Of a stretch of 41,691 nt of DNA, positions 9,935-24,285 are shown piece after piece; the stretch's first letter is position 1, and the number at the start of each line of letters is the position of its first letter. Under the pieces are notes generated by a model that worked only from the letters and a program-made list of their open reading frames with translations, did not search any database and had not been told where the DNA came from. The translations under genes were made by a program, and so were the position numbers. This DNA is from Methanobacterium sp. Maddingley MBC34 (GTDB taxonomy: Archaea > Methanobacteriota > Methanobacteria > Methanobacteriales > Methanobacteriaceae), in assembly GCA_000309865.1 (NCBI GenBank), contig AMGN01000004.1, forward strand, positions 160,001 to 201,691, read 5' to 3'.

Positions 9935-10771
9935 TTAATCAATAATTGATTTAATGAGGTCACCGGCCCTTACCAGTCCAACCAGTTCTCCTTCTACATC
10001 AATAACTGGCATCTGTTCAATATTCCTTTGCCTCATTTTATTGGCACAATCCTTGACTGGAGTCTTGGTGGTAACTATAGCCAGGTCACTGGTAGCCACG
10101 TCTCGCACTTCCTTATCAGAGAATTGTAAATGGTTTTTAAAAACATAGAGTACGTTTGTACTATCCCATGACCATTTATCCCCTTCAGTACCCACAGAAG
10201 TATTGTGTACGGTTTGTTCGGATACCACTTCACTTTCTTCCAGGAAATCGGTTTCAGTTAATATTCCTGAAGGTTTTCCTTCGTTGTTAAGGGCTAGTAG
10301 TACCTTAAGGTTGAAGTAACGCATTATGGAGAATGCAACATTCAGGGGAGTTCTCTCCCAGGTGGTTGGTACATTAAGAAGTATGTAGTTTTCAGCAGGG
10401 TCATTAAGATCCATCTTCCACAATGCCTTGTTAATGAGGTCTGATGCGGTGACTAAACCTACTAACTCTTCATTATCCACTACAGGAACTCTTCTAATAT
10501 TGTTTTCAACCATTTTTTTGGCTGCGTCTCTTATATCGTCATCAGGGGCTACAGTTATCATTTCCCTGGTCATTATCAGGGCAATTTGCTCTTCATCGGG
10601 GTTTTCCACCAGATCAGTTCTGGTGAGTATACCGACCAATGTTTTTGTGCCCTTTTTTACCACAGGTAAACCTGATACATTGTTTTTTCTCATGATTTCC
10701 AGTGCATTGGCACGATTCCCAGGTACTTGAATGTAGTGTATTTCCTCTGACATTATGTCCTTTATCTGCAT
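9935..10771 (-). CDS. four-CBS-domain protein
   Basis: This is a 278-aa protein made of two Bateman pairs. The CBS repeats fall at about residues 1-58 (IKDIMSEEI ... VSGLPVV), 64-118 (MTREMITVAPDDD ... RRVPVVD), 125-180 (LLNVPTTWERTP) and 222-278 (ATSDLAIVTTKTPVKD ... EQMPVID). Such proteins bind adenine nucleotides or S-adenosyl ligands and act as energy or metabolite sensors; the ligand here is unknown. No catalytic domain is attached. GGTGAG precedes the ATG at 10771. It lies 54 bp after the UspA gene on the same strand and probably belongs to one stress-related transcript with it. Confidence 0.9.
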   Translation of the reverse strand: MQIKDIMSEEIHYIQVPGNRANALEIMRKNNVSGLPVVKKGTKTLVGILTRTDLVENPDEEQIALIMTREMITVAPDDDIRDAAKKMVENNIRRVPVVDNEELVGLVTASDLINKALWKMDLNDPAENYILLNVPTTWERTPLNVAFSIMRYFNLKVLLALNNEGKPSGILTETDFLEESEVVSEQTVHNTSVGTEGDKWSWDSTNVLYVFKNHLQFSDKEVRDVATSDLAIVTTKTPVKDCANKMRQRNIEQMPVIDVEGELVGLVRAGDLIKSIID

Positions 10772-10825
10772 TGTCTCACCAGCTGTTAGCTGAATTAAAA
10801 GAAATATAAAAAATAGAATTATTTT

Positions 10826-11272
<447 letters not shown>

Positions 11273-11276
11273 AGTT

Positions 11277-12449
<1,173 letters not shown>

Positions 12450-12614
12450 ACAGGGGAAAGTATGTTCATGGAGATATTTAATCCTTTGATAAATTATCTT
12501 TGAGTTAATTATCTTATTGAAAATCAATCTTATTGAAAATCATTTTAAAAGAAAATTTTATCATATTTAATATTGAATTCAAACTTCTATTTATAAGAAG
12601 AAACTTTTAAAAAA

Positions 12615-12640
12615 ATTTAAAAAAAAAGAATTTTTTAAAT
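12615..12640 (-). terminator. AT-only inverted repeat downstream of carB
   Basis: ATTTAAAAAA and TTTTTTAAAT form a perfect 10-bp inverted repeat (12615-12624 and 12631-12640) about 20 bp past the carB stop, with further T-tracts on the minus strand. This fits archaeal termination at U-rich runs. The stem is all A/T, so the hairpin itself may not matter. Confidence 0.5.
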
Positions 12641-12660
12641 AGTTTTAAAATATTTAAAAA

Positions 12661-15600
12661 TTAAGCAGTTCCATGGTATTCATTAAGAGATTTAACTCCA
12701 ATTTTCCCTTTTTCAACATTTTCAATGGCGTTTAAAGCTGCTCTTGCCCCTGCCAGTGTGGTCACGTAAGGTATTGCCAGTTCAACTGCCATTCTCCTGA
12801 TGTAGTATCCGTCGTCTGCAGATTGTTTGCCTGAGGGGGTGTTGATGATCATGGCCACTTCCTTGTTAAGGATGGCATCCTGTATATTCGGTGAACCCTG
12901 ACTGATTTTGCGTATGATTTCTATATCCACCTGGTCCTGAACTGCAAGGGCAGTTCCCCTTGTTGCAATTAGTTTAAAACCAAGTTCTTTGGCTTTTTGT
13001 GCTATGTCCAAAATTTTATCCTTATCTGCATCACGAACACTTATGAATATGGTGCCTTTCTGGGGTAGTTCCATTCCTGCTGAAAGCTGTGCCTTATAGT
13101 AGGACACTCCGAAGTTTTCATCAATCCCCATGCTTTCCCCAGTTGATTTCATCTCCGGTCCCAGGATAGAATCTGCTTCAGGGAGTTTTATGAATGGGAA
13201 GATAGATTCTTTAACCGCCACATGATTTATTTTCACTTCATCACGCAGTCCGAAATCTTTGAGTTTTTTACCCATCATTAATTCCGCTGCGATTTTGGCA
13301 AGGGGCACACCCACTGCTTTACTCACGAATGGAACGGTCCGGCTCGCCCGGGGGTTTGCTTCTAAGATGTAAACTATGGGATTATCTTCATCCATTTTAA
13401 ATGCGTACTGGATGTTCATGAGCCCCACCACATCCAGTTCCAGTGCCAGTTTGGTGGTGTAATCCTTGATGGTTTTCAGGATATCTTTAGAAAGACTTTG
13501 TGGGGGTATAACACAGGCAGAGTCTCCGGAGTGCACACCGGCTTCTTCAATGTGTTCCATTATTCCTCCAATGAAAACTTCTTTTCCATCTGAGAGGGCA
13601 TCCACATCTATCTCAATGGCATCTTCCAGGAATTTATCCACCAATATAGGGTGTTCTGGTGATATGCGTACTGCTTCGGTCATGTATTCCCTGAGTTCAT
13701 CGTCATCATAGACGATCTGCATGGCTCGACCACCCAGAACATAGGAGGGTCGCACCAGTACCGGGAATCCAATTCGTTCTGCTACTTTACGGGCATCTTC
13801 AAAGGAATGGGCAATACCATAATCTGCCTGAGGTATTTCCAGTTTATTTAAAACTTCAGTGAACCTTTCCCTGTCTTCAACCCGATCAATACTTTCGTGT
13901 GGTGTTCCCAGGATACGTACTCCTTCCATGGCCAGGGGAACTGCCAGGTTAATGGAAGTCTGACCTCCAAACTGCACCACCACTCCGTAGGGGTTTTCCT
14001 TATTGATGATGGCCAAAACATCTTCCAGGGTGAGTGGTTCGAAGTAGAGTTTACTGGAGATATCGTAATCAGTACTGACTGTTTCCGGGTTGTTGTTAAT
14101 GATAATGGTCTCAATACCAGTATCTTTAAGAGCCATAGCAGCATGAACACAACAGTAATCAAATTCAATACCCTGACCAATCCTGATAGGGCCGGCACCA
14201 ATTATTATAACTTTTTTCTCATCAGAAACAGTAACTTCATCTTCTTCTTCATAACAACCATAGTAATAAGGAGTTTTGGCTTCGAATTCTGCTGCACAAG
14301 TGTCAACCATTTTATAGGAAGGAATTATTCCTTCTTTTTCCCTGGCCTTTCGGATGCTATCTTCCTCCAGGCCGGTGATTTGGGATATTTTACGGTCTGA
14401 AAAGCCCATTTTCTTGGTTTTACGCATTACATCTGGTTGAAGAATTGTTTCGGAGTTTATATGTTTTTCCCACTCAACTATGTTCAGTATTTTATGTAAG
14501 AAGAAAGGATCAATCTGGGTTATGTCCAGGATTTCCTTAACAGTCATCCCTGACTTTAATGCACTGTAAACTTGGAACAAACGCTCATCAGTGGCATTTT
14601 TAAGTTTTTCTTCATTAAATTCTACAGTATCAAACCCGAAGCTTCCCACATCCAGACTGCGGATTGCTTTGTGTAAGGATTCCTCCAGGGTGCGGCCGAT
14701 GGCCATGACTTCACCTGTGGATTTCATCTGAATCCCTATTTCGCGGCTGATGCCTTTGAACTTGTCGAATGGCCAGCGGGGTATTTTAGTAATGATATAA
14801 TCCAGGCTGGGCTCGAAGGATGCAGGTGTTTCCTTGGTGATGTCATTTTGAATCTCATCCAGGGTCATGCCCACTGCAATCTTGGAGGAGATCTTGGCAA
14901 TAGGGTATCCAGTGGCCTTTGAAGCCAGGGCACTACTCCTACTTACCCTGGGATTAACTTCAATGACCTTGTATTCTCCGGTGATGGGGTGTACTGCGAA
15001 CTGTATGTTACAGCCGCCCTGTATCTCCAGGGCACGTATGATTTTGATGGAAGCATTCCTGAGGCGCTGGTTATCCACATCAGACAGGGTCTGGGAAGGA
15101 GCCACCACAATACTCTCCCCAGTGTGAATTCCCATGGGATCCAGGTTTTCCATGTTACACACAATGATACAAGTATCATTTTTGTCCCTCATTACCTCGT
15201 ACTCAAATTCTTTCCAGCCCATCACTGACTGGTCAATGAGTACTTGATTGATGTAGCTCATATCCAGTCCTCTGGTGGCGATTTCTTCCAGTTCCTGCTG
15301 GTTATGGGCAACTCCCCCTCCAGTTCCACCCAGGGTAAAAGCAGGTCTGACAATAACCGGGTATCCTATTTCCTTGACCGCTAGCAGTGCATCTTCTAAA
15401 GTGGACACTGCCTTGGCTTTTGGAACCGGTTCATTGAGTTCTTTCATGAAATGATCGAAAAGATCCCGATCCTCCACGTTTTTAATGGTCTGGACTGATG
15501 AGCCAATTACTTTGACTCCTTCCAGAGCACCGATCTTTTCCAGTCCAGTGGCAACGTTCAAACCAGTCTGTCCACCCATGGTAGGAAGAACTGCATCTGG

Positions 15601-15846
15601 CTTTTCTTTTCTGATGATCTGGGCCACAATTTCAGGAGTTAATGGTTCAACGTAAACTGAATCAGCCATGTCCATATCAGTTTGAATGGTAGCTGGGTTA
15701 CTGTTCACGAGCACAGTTTCAATACCCTCTTCCTGGAGGGATTTACAGGCTTGAGAGCCTGAATAATCAAATTCAGCGGCCTGACCAATTTGTATTGGGC
15801 CTGATCCGATGATTAGTACCTTGTTAATGTCTTTGTCCCGCGGCAT
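12661..15846 (-). CDS. carB: carbamoyl-phosphate synthase large subunit
   Basis: This 1061-aa subunit of carbamoyl phosphate synthetase uses two ATP, bicarbonate and ammonia from CarA to make carbamoyl phosphate for arginine and pyrimidine synthesis. Two homologous ATP-grasp halves are evident. The first starts KVLIIGSGPIQIGQAAEFDYSG and has VIVRPAFTLGGTGGG. The second starts VIIIGAGPIRIGQGIEFDYC and has VLVRPSYVLGGRAM. A C-terminal MGS-like regulatory domain follows (KGTIFISVRDADKDK, LIATRGTA, INTPSGKQSADDGYYIRR). The length is normal. The ATG at 15846 has GAGG about 8 bp upstream. It follows carA after about 110 bp on the same strand and is probably in the same operon. Confidence 0.98.
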   Translation of the reverse strand: MPRDKDINKVLIIGSGPIQIGQAAEFDYSGSQACKSLQEEGIETVLVNSNPATIQTDMDMADSVYVEPLTPEIVAQIIRKEKPDAVLPTMGGQTGLNVATGLEKIGALEGVKVIGSSVQTIKNVEDRDLFDHFMKELNEPVPKAKAVSTLEDALLAVKEIGYPVIVRPAFTLGGTGGGVAHNQQELEEIATRGLDMSYINQVLIDQSVMGWKEFEYEVMRDKNDTCIIVCNMENLDPMGIHTGESIVVAPSQTLSDVDNQRLRNASIKIIRALEIQGGCNIQFAVHPITGEYKVIEVNPRVSRSSALASKATGYPIAKISSKIAVGMTLDEIQNDITKETPASFEPSLDYIITKIPRWPFDKFKGISREIGIQMKSTGEVMAIGRTLEESLHKAIRSLDVGSFGFDTVEFNEEKLKNATDERLFQVYSALKSGMTVKEILDITQIDPFFLHKILNIVEWEKHINSETILQPDVMRKTKKMGFSDRKISQITGLEEDSIRKAREKEGIIPSYKMVDTCAAEFEAKTPYYYGCYEEEDEVTVSDEKKVIIIGAGPIRIGQGIEFDYCCVHAAMALKDTGIETIIINNNPETVSTDYDISSKLYFEPLTLEDVLAIINKENPYGVVVQFGGQTSINLAVPLAMEGVRILGTPHESIDRVEDRERFTEVLNKLEIPQADYGIAHSFEDARKVAERIGFPVLVRPSYVLGGRAMQIVYDDDELREYMTEAVRISPEHPILVDKFLEDAIEIDVDALSDGKEVFIGGIMEHIEEAGVHSGDSACVIPPQSLSKDILKTIKDYTTKLALELDVVGLMNIQYAFKMDEDNPIVYILEANPRASRTVPFVSKAVGVPLAKIAAELMMGKKLKDFGLRDEVKINHVAVKESIFPFIKLPEADSILGPEMKSTGESMGIDENFGVSYYKAQLSAGMELPQKGTIFISVRDADKDKILDIAQKAKELGFKLIATRGTALAVQDQVDIEIIRKISQGSPNIQDAILNKEVAMIINTPSGKQSADDGYYIRRMAVELAIPYVTTLAGARAALNAIENVEKGKIGVKSLNEYHGTA

Positions 15847-15957
15847 TTCTAATCCTCTTTGTCCTCTATATCCCTATAAATCAAATTTAAACTAAAATCT
15901 ATTATAATCCTATGATTTAATCTAATTTAAACACTTAAAACCTAATAAACATTTTAT

Positions 15958-17040
15958 TCAATACTTTTTAAGGTTTTCCACGAAGTTGTCGAAGTAATAA
16001 TCAGTGTCGTGTGGTCCGGGTCCAGCTTCTGGATGGTACTGTACACTGGATATGGGGAGTTCCTGGTGTTCTATTCCCTCTACCGTGCCATCGTTAAGGT
16101 TTATCTGGGTGACATTTATGGGTAGATCCTCACAGGCTTTATGATCAATGGTGAAACCATGATTCTGGGATGTTATAGAAACTTTACCTGATTTGAGATC
16201 CTTAACTGGCTGATTTATTCCCCTGTGTCCGAATTTCATTTTGTAGATCTTGGCACCAAAGGCCATGGAAATTATCTGCTGCCCCAAACAGATACCAAAA
16301 ATAGGAAGTCTCTCGGAAAGTTTTTGTACGGTTTGGATGGTTTCCCTCACCCTGCTGGGATCCCCGGGTCCACTTGAAACCAGAAGAGCTCCTGGTTCAT
16401 AGTCCATAATTTCCTGGGATGAAGTATTGTAGGGAAGAAGAACAACACCAATCTCCCTTTTGAGGAGGGCGTTGATACTGTTATTTTTTATCCCGCAGTC
16501 TAAGACCACTGCCCGGTCTTTATATTCTTCCCCTAATATTTTGGGTTGGGTCACTGAAACTTTGTCTACCAGGTCAATGTATTCGATTCCGGGCTGATTT
16601 TGGGCCATGGCCAGAAGTTCCTCATCATCAATCTCTTCTGTGGCCAGAGCACCATTAAGGGCCCCATATTTTCTGATCTTCAGGGTAAGAGAGCGGGTGT
16701 CGATTTTGCTGATTCCAGGGATTTTATACTCTTCTAAAAAGCCGGATAGGCTATTTTCAGAATGGCTGTGTGATGGATATGGATTTTCTTCTCTTACCAC
16801 ATACCCTTCAGCTTTTATTCCATTGGACTGGAACCACTCCTTGGATACACCATAGTTACCTTGTAAAGGATATGTGGACATCAGGATCTGGCCCTTATAG
16901 GATGGATCAGTAAGGGACTCCACATAACCAGTCATTCCAGTGGCAAAAACCACTTCTCCTGTTTTGATTGTTTGGTAACCGAATCCTTCTCCTTTTAATA
17001 TTGTACCGTCCTCTAAAGCTAATTTGGCCTCTTTTTGCAT
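15958..17040 (-). CDS. carA: carbamoyl-phosphate synthase small subunit
   Basis: This is the glutaminase subunit, 360 aa, which splits glutamine and channels ammonia to CarB. The N-terminal CarA domain (LALEDGTILKGEGFG, VVFATGMTGYVESLTDPSYKGQ) is followed by the class I amidotransferase domain. The catalytic nucleophile is Cys251 (FGICLGQQ) and the His/Glu pair is His336/Glu338 (QYHPEAGPGPHDT). GGTGAT lies directly upstream of the ATG at 17040. It is first in the carAB pair. A TATA-like stretch around 17100-17114 on the minus strand would give a leader of about 40 nt. Confidence 0.98.
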   Translation of the reverse strand: MQKEAKLALEDGTILKGEGFGYQTIKTGEVVFATGMTGYVESLTDPSYKGQILMSTYPLQGNYGVSKEWFQSNGIKAEGYVVREENPYPSHSHSENSLSGFLEEYKIPGISKIDTRSLTLKIRKYGALNGALATEEIDDEELLAMAQNQPGIEYIDLVDKVSVTQPKILGEEYKDRAVVLDCGIKNNSINALLKREIGVVLLPYNTSSQEIMDYEPGALLVSSGPGDPSRVRETIQTVQKLSERLPIFGICLGQQIISMAFGAKIYKMKFGHRGINQPVKDLKSGKVSITSQNHGFTIDHKACEDLPINVTQINLNDGTVEGIEHQELPISSVQYHPEAGPGPHDTDYYFDNFVENLKKY

Positions 17041-17367
17041 TCAATCACCATGTTATAATATTTTTCTGCCGCCAACTTTTTTTTTAATCTTCTCGCGGGT
17101 CTTATTATAAATTTTAATTAAAATGGGTAAGATTAATTTCACACAATTATATATTTGTTTAAATGCATCTCAATTAATATACTAGTTCTAGTATTTTATC
17201 ATTATGAATTTTCAATCTAGATATGGTTTCAGGGTTTAGATATGATTGGTTAATTTATTGATATGTAACTAATTATTTATTCAAACTATCTATTTCCATG
17301 ATTATTGATTCCTGAAATCATCATTAAAAATTCTTTTAAAAACTGACCTCAATTTATGTGAATCTGA
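17041..17367 (-). promoter_or_regulatory. carA upstream region
   Basis: This 327-bp gap separates carA and the acetyltransferase gene. On the minus strand, AAAATTTATAATAAG (17100-17114) is a good TATA candidate for carA. Further upstream, ATACTAG-TT-CTAGTAT (17179-17194) is a perfect 7-bp inverted repeat that could be an operator or end the upstream transcript. No gene is supportable here. Confidence 0.45.
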
Positions 17368-17856
<489 letters not shown>

Positions 17857-17883
17857 GAATTTCTCCTTTTATGAGTGATAAAA

Positions 17884-18273
17884 ATGTGGAGTGACTTTAC
17901 AGAATACATCATAAAGCATTACTCACAGTCTTCCAGTATCGTGGAAGTGGCAGTGGGACGCTTCCCCCGAGTTGGGTGTTATTTGAAGAGGCATCTTAAG
18001 GTGGATATCATCCTGACTGATATTAAACCTTACCATGATTGGATAATTCTAGATGATATTAGACAACCTGACTTAAAAATATATAAGGATGCTGGACTTA
18101 TTTATTCCATAAGACCCCCAGAAGAATTACACCCCTACCTGGAGAAAATTTCCGAAAAAACAGGGTCTGATTTAATAATAAAACCCCTTTCAACGGATTC
18201 TATCCAAACCAGGGAAAAAATGGATTTAGTTAATTATAAAAAAGCAGTTTTCTATAAAAAATCTTTTAAATAG
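17884..18273 (+). CDS. UPF0146 family protein
   Basis: This is a 129-aa protein of the archaeal UPF0146 family. The N-terminal IVEVAVGRFPRVGCYLKRHLKVDIILTDIKP resembles the nucleotide-binding start of a Rossmann or methyltransferase fold (EVAVGR followed by an acidic strand end TDIKP), and the second half has the conserved LIYSIRPPEELHPYLEKI. The function is unknown. The ATG at 17884 has GTGAT about five bases upstream; a GTG at 17875 would add three residues and is part of that same SD. It is divergent from the acetyltransferase gene. Confidence 0.85.
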   Translation: MWSDFTEYIIKHYSQSSSIVEVAVGRFPRVGCYLKRHLKVDIILTDIKPYHDWIILDDIRQPDLKIYKDAGLIYSIRPPEELHPYLEKISEKTGSDLIIKPLSTDSIQTREKMDLVNYKKAVFYKKSFK

Positions 18274-18427
18274 ATGTTTAAATCTTTTAAATATAGGTTT
18301 ATAAAGGTGGAAACATCAAAAAATTAGTATTTATTAAAACATTATTCCAACTATTTCAGTTAATGATTAAATCATAAATATTAGGCAGATCATATTAATT
18401 TTATATAAATATTTAGGTGCATTTCCC

Positions 18428-20953
<2,526 letters not shown>

Positions 20954-21056
20954 ATTCATCCATTTTTAGGATTATTCAATCCATTAAATTAGGGACCAAA
21001 TATTTAAAATCCAGTTTAAAGAAATCTAGATTAAGAATCCAAGTTAGAGGTTAAAA

Positions 21057-21917
21057 ATGAATGTGTTGGTAATGGCAGGAACCAGTGATGCCAGGAAGAT
21101 CATCACCGATCTTTCGAAGGAGGAAGGGATCATTGTTCTGGCCACTGCCACCACTTCCCACGGAGTGGAGCTGGCGCATCGTTCCGGGGCAAATAAAGTT
21201 CTGAAAGGATTTTTTGATTCTGAAAAATTGGCAAATATTATACAAGACAATGATATTGAACTTTTGGTTGATGCTACTCACCCATTTGCATCCGCAGCCA
21301 CTCAAAATGCCATAAAAGCCTCAGATAGTGTGGGTATTGATTATATTCGTTTTGAAAGACCGGCCACTATAATTCCAGATAGCCATCTCATACAGCGGGT
21401 TAATTCTTTTGAAGAGGCTGCAGTTGTTATCAAAGCGATACTTAATCAAGATTTTTCAAGTGGAGATAAAGTAAAACAGGATGGAAATGATAAAATTAAG
21501 GATAATCCTGTTGAAACTGGAAAAATTCTACACCTGGCAGGGGTGAACACCCTCCATTATCTTACTGGGGTAGTTTCTCCTGATTTGATTGTAGCCCGGA
21601 TTCTTCCTACTGTTTATTCTGTAAAAAAGTCTCTGGAACTGGGTATTCCCCATGATAACATTGTGGCCATGGAGGGAACATTCTCCCCTCGCTTCAATGG
21701 CATTCTCATGGAAGAATTCAAGATAAAAGTGGTTTTGACCAAGGAAAGTGGTCAGAGTGGGGGTACCATCTCCAAGATCCAGGCAGCACTTGCAGAAGGG
21801 GTGCCGGTAGTGATAGTGATGAGGCCAGAAATAGATGAATTGGAAGGAAAGATGGTGTTTAATGATGTTGATCTTCTCGTTGGTGATGTCCTTTCCAGAT
21901 GTTCTAATGGGCAGTAA
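21057..21917 (+). CDS. cbiJ: precorrin-6A reductase (CobK/CbiJ)
   Basis: This 286-aa enzyme of corrin-ring (cobamide) biosynthesis reduces the precorrin-6A or cobalt-precorrin-6A macrocycle with NADPH. Family features are the N-terminal VLVMAGTSDARKII, LLVDATHPFASAATQNAI, YIRFERP, LAGVNTLHYL and the C-terminal VLTKESGQSGGTISKIQAAL with VIVMRPEI. An insert at about residues 125-160, rich in Lys, Asp and Ser, lengthens it beyond the usual 250-260 aa. AGAGG precedes the ATG. It stands alone here, 103 bp after the P-type ATPase. Methanogens need corrinoids for methyl transfer, so its presence is expected. Confidence 0.9.
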   Translation: MNVLVMAGTSDARKIITDLSKEEGIIVLATATTSHGVELAHRSGANKVLKGFFDSEKLANIIQDNDIELLVDATHPFASAATQNAIKASDSVGIDYIRFERPATIIPDSHLIQRVNSFEEAAVVIKAILNQDFSSGDKVKQDGNDKIKDNPVETGKILHLAGVNTLHYLTGVVSPDLIVARILPTVYSVKKSLELGIPHDNIVAMEGTFSPRFNGILMEEFKIKVVLTKESGQSGGTISKIQAALAEGVPVVIVMRPEIDELEGKMVFNDVDLLVGDVLSRCSNGQ

Positions 21918-22449
<532 letters not shown>

Positions 22450-22587
22450 ATGAGCTTTCTTAATCAGGATAAAGAAAGAATTAACCCTCTTTCAAAGAAA
22501 TTTACTGAGAATAATACGTATATTTCCTACTTATTGATGGTGGGGTGCTTGAGACAATTTCAGGTTGTAATATTCCAGAGGATTTGA
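22450..22587 (+). CDS. possible 45-aa leader or small protein
   Basis: This short ORF has a good SD (GGAGAT seven bases before the ATG at 22450). It ends in TGA at 22585-22587, directly abutting the ATG of the exporter gene. The peptide has a polar N-terminal half (MSFLNQDKERINPLSKK) and a hydrophobic C-terminal half with VGCLRQFQVVIF. I do not recognise it. The exact abutment suggests translational coupling or a leader peptide. It could also be a chance frame, or the decayed start of a longer gene. Confidence 0.4.
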   Translation: MSFLNQDKERINPLSKKFTENNTYISYLLMVGCLRQFQVVIFQRI

Positions 22588-23277
22588 ATGTCTGACTTTT
22601 CTACTTTACTATTAGAAGTTATTCCCCTAGCTCTGGTAGCTTCTATAAGTCCCACCACCTTTGCGGTGATGGTATTTTCTTTATCCCTGTCAAAAAAGCC
22701 AAAAACCAGTGGAATTGGCTTTTTAACAGGTTCCTTAATAGTTATACTGGTAGCAGTTTTATTAGGTTTTTTAGCTGTAGATGGTGCGTCCATTGCAACT
22801 GGCGGGGACAACACTATCTTCCAGGGGTGGATAAATATAGTTTTAAGTGGAGTGTTGATCTTTTTCAGTATAAAGACCTTGGTTAAAAAAGATAATAAGA
22901 TTGGAAACATTGAAAATTTTAAAAATAATAGGTCAGAATCTTCTGAATTTATTGCCAGTTTCTTATTGGCAATGGGATTGTTTTCCATGAATTTCATCAC
23001 CACGGTTTTAGTGGTTTATGCCAGTAGTGAAATAGCCATGTCCAGTGTAAATTGGACTGGTAAAACAATATCCTTAATTTCACTGGTTATCCTAACCCTT
23101 TTACTGGTGGAAATACCGGTATTAATTTGTTATATAAAACCTTTAAAGGCAGATGAGATTTTATCAAGATTAAATAAATGGATTCAAAGAAATGGCTATT
23201 ATCTAACTGCAGGTTTACTGTTTATACTAGGAATGTATTTACTTTCCAATGGCCTAGAAAAGTTAGGTTGGATCTAA
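22588..23277 (+). CDS. GAP/LysE-like membrane exporter
   Basis: This is a 229-aa integral membrane protein with about six helices. The first begins EVIPLALVASISPTTFAVMVFSLS, a Pro-containing first helix typical of the LysE/RhtB and GAP (Sap) transporters. A repeat-like second half starts near FIASFLLAMGLFSMNFITTVLVV, and a charged cytoplasmic loop lies around residues 95-120. These proteins export small metabolites or lipids; the substrate is unknown. GAGG lies about 8 bp before the ATG and overlaps the end of the small upstream ORF. No partner gene is adjacent downstream. Confidence 0.7.
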   Translation: MSDFSTLLLEVIPLALVASISPTTFAVMVFSLSLSKKPKTSGIGFLTGSLIVILVAVLLGFLAVDGASIATGGDNTIFQGWINIVLSGVLIFFSIKTLVKKDNKIGNIENFKNNRSESSEFIASFLLAMGLFSMNFITTVLVVYASSEIAMSSVNWTGKTISLISLVILTLLLVEIPVLICYIKPLKADEILSRLNKWIQRNGYYLTAGLLFILGMYLLSNGLEKLGWI

Positions 23278-23391
23278 TCTTCATTATTGAGTCATTATCT
23301 AATGCTCAACCTCTTTATGCTATTGATATTGGAATATACAAAGGTCACACTTCCTTTCTCCTTTTCAGTATCCCTGATTACTTTTATTAAA

Positions 23392-23538
23392 TTATTTCTC
23401 AGGTAGCTGGTCACGGAATTCTCCTTCAAATTCAGTAGGGCGTTTTTCGTCCTCTTCAGGCTATTTATCAGGATATTCTATAAATTCTTTAAGCCCTAAA
23501 TCGACTTTAGCTTTTTCTTCAGATAACGGAGTTTTCAT
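23392..23538 (-). pseudogene. small decayed gene with in-frame amber codon
   Basis: From the ATG at 23538 the frame reads 25 charged codons (MKTPLSEEKAKVDLG...), then TAG at 23463-23461, then 22 more codons of the same acidic, coding-like character (PEEDEKRPTEFEG...) to TAA. Upstream in the same frame there is another short coding-like stretch (MNIPSE) before a TAA. The composition on both sides of the stop suggests a once-continuous small protein of 48-65 aa that has decayed. I do not recognise the family. Translational readthrough is possible but unlikely. Confidence 0.45.
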
Positions 23539-23709
23539 GTATGAATGTAAATTGCGGTCATAATTCCTTTACTCCGAAGGTATGTTCATTTGAAAACAGA
23601 GAAGAGTAAAAAATAGAATAAAACCTAAGAAAAAACTTATAAATAGTTTAAAATTTACTATTTAAGTGTTCTCAGTTTATCAATAATAATTGAAAGTGAG
23701 GGTAATAAA

Positions 23710-24207
23710 ATGGAGAAAAAAAGAATTTCGTTAATTTTTATTATTTTGGGGCTGGCTGTGATTGTACTTCCTCTATTGGGGTTAATCTCAGTTGGTTTAA
23801 TCACAGGATTTATACTAATTTTTGCAGGTCTTGGACTTATAACCGGCGGATCATTTGATATGCATGATAGTAGAAATTCCAGAATATTAAAAGTGGGTTT
23901 AGGGTTTATACTAACATTTGTAGGTATGATTTTTGCAGTTTCTCCAGAAATATTCAGCTCGATAGTAGGTCTTTTAATCTGGCTAGTTGGTGGGGTCCTG
24001 ATAATTGGAGGTATAGTTGAAATAATTACAAAATCCACCAATAACCGCTGGAATGGTGCCATACCATTAATATTTGGTTTGGTATATGTAATCATAGGAT
24101 CTTTAATAACCAGTGATCCTAGGATTTTGGGCGTAATCATTGGGTTATGGCTTTTAATAACAGGAATAATGATTCTCAAGGAAGATAAAGAAGTTAGGGA
24201 AGAGTAG
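23710..24207 (+). CDS. HdeD-like (DUF308) membrane protein
   Basis: This 165-aa protein has about six short hydrophobic helices arranged as repeated glycine-rich pairs (LISVGLITGFILIFAGLGLITGG, IVGLLIWLVGGVLIIGGIVEII, IIGLWLLITGIMIL). This is the pattern of HdeD/DUF308 proteins linked to stress tolerance in bacteria and common in methanogens. GTGAGGG precedes the ATG. A second protein of this type lies at 36859-37383. It is convergent with the TrkA-like gene. The function is not established. Confidence 0.7.
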   Translation: MEKKRISLIFIILGLAVIVLPLLGLISVGLITGFILIFAGLGLITGGSFDMHDSRNSRILKVGLGFILTFVGMIFAVSPEIFSSIVGLLIWLVGGVLIIGGIVEIITKSTNNRWNGAIPLIFGLVYVIIGSLITSDPRILGVIIGLWLLITGIMILKEDKEVREE

Positions 24208-24285
24208 AAAATTTAGGGAAGATTATAGAAGTTATGGAAATAAAAGAATAATTTTCTAACTTCTTTGCTATTTTTAAATATTATT

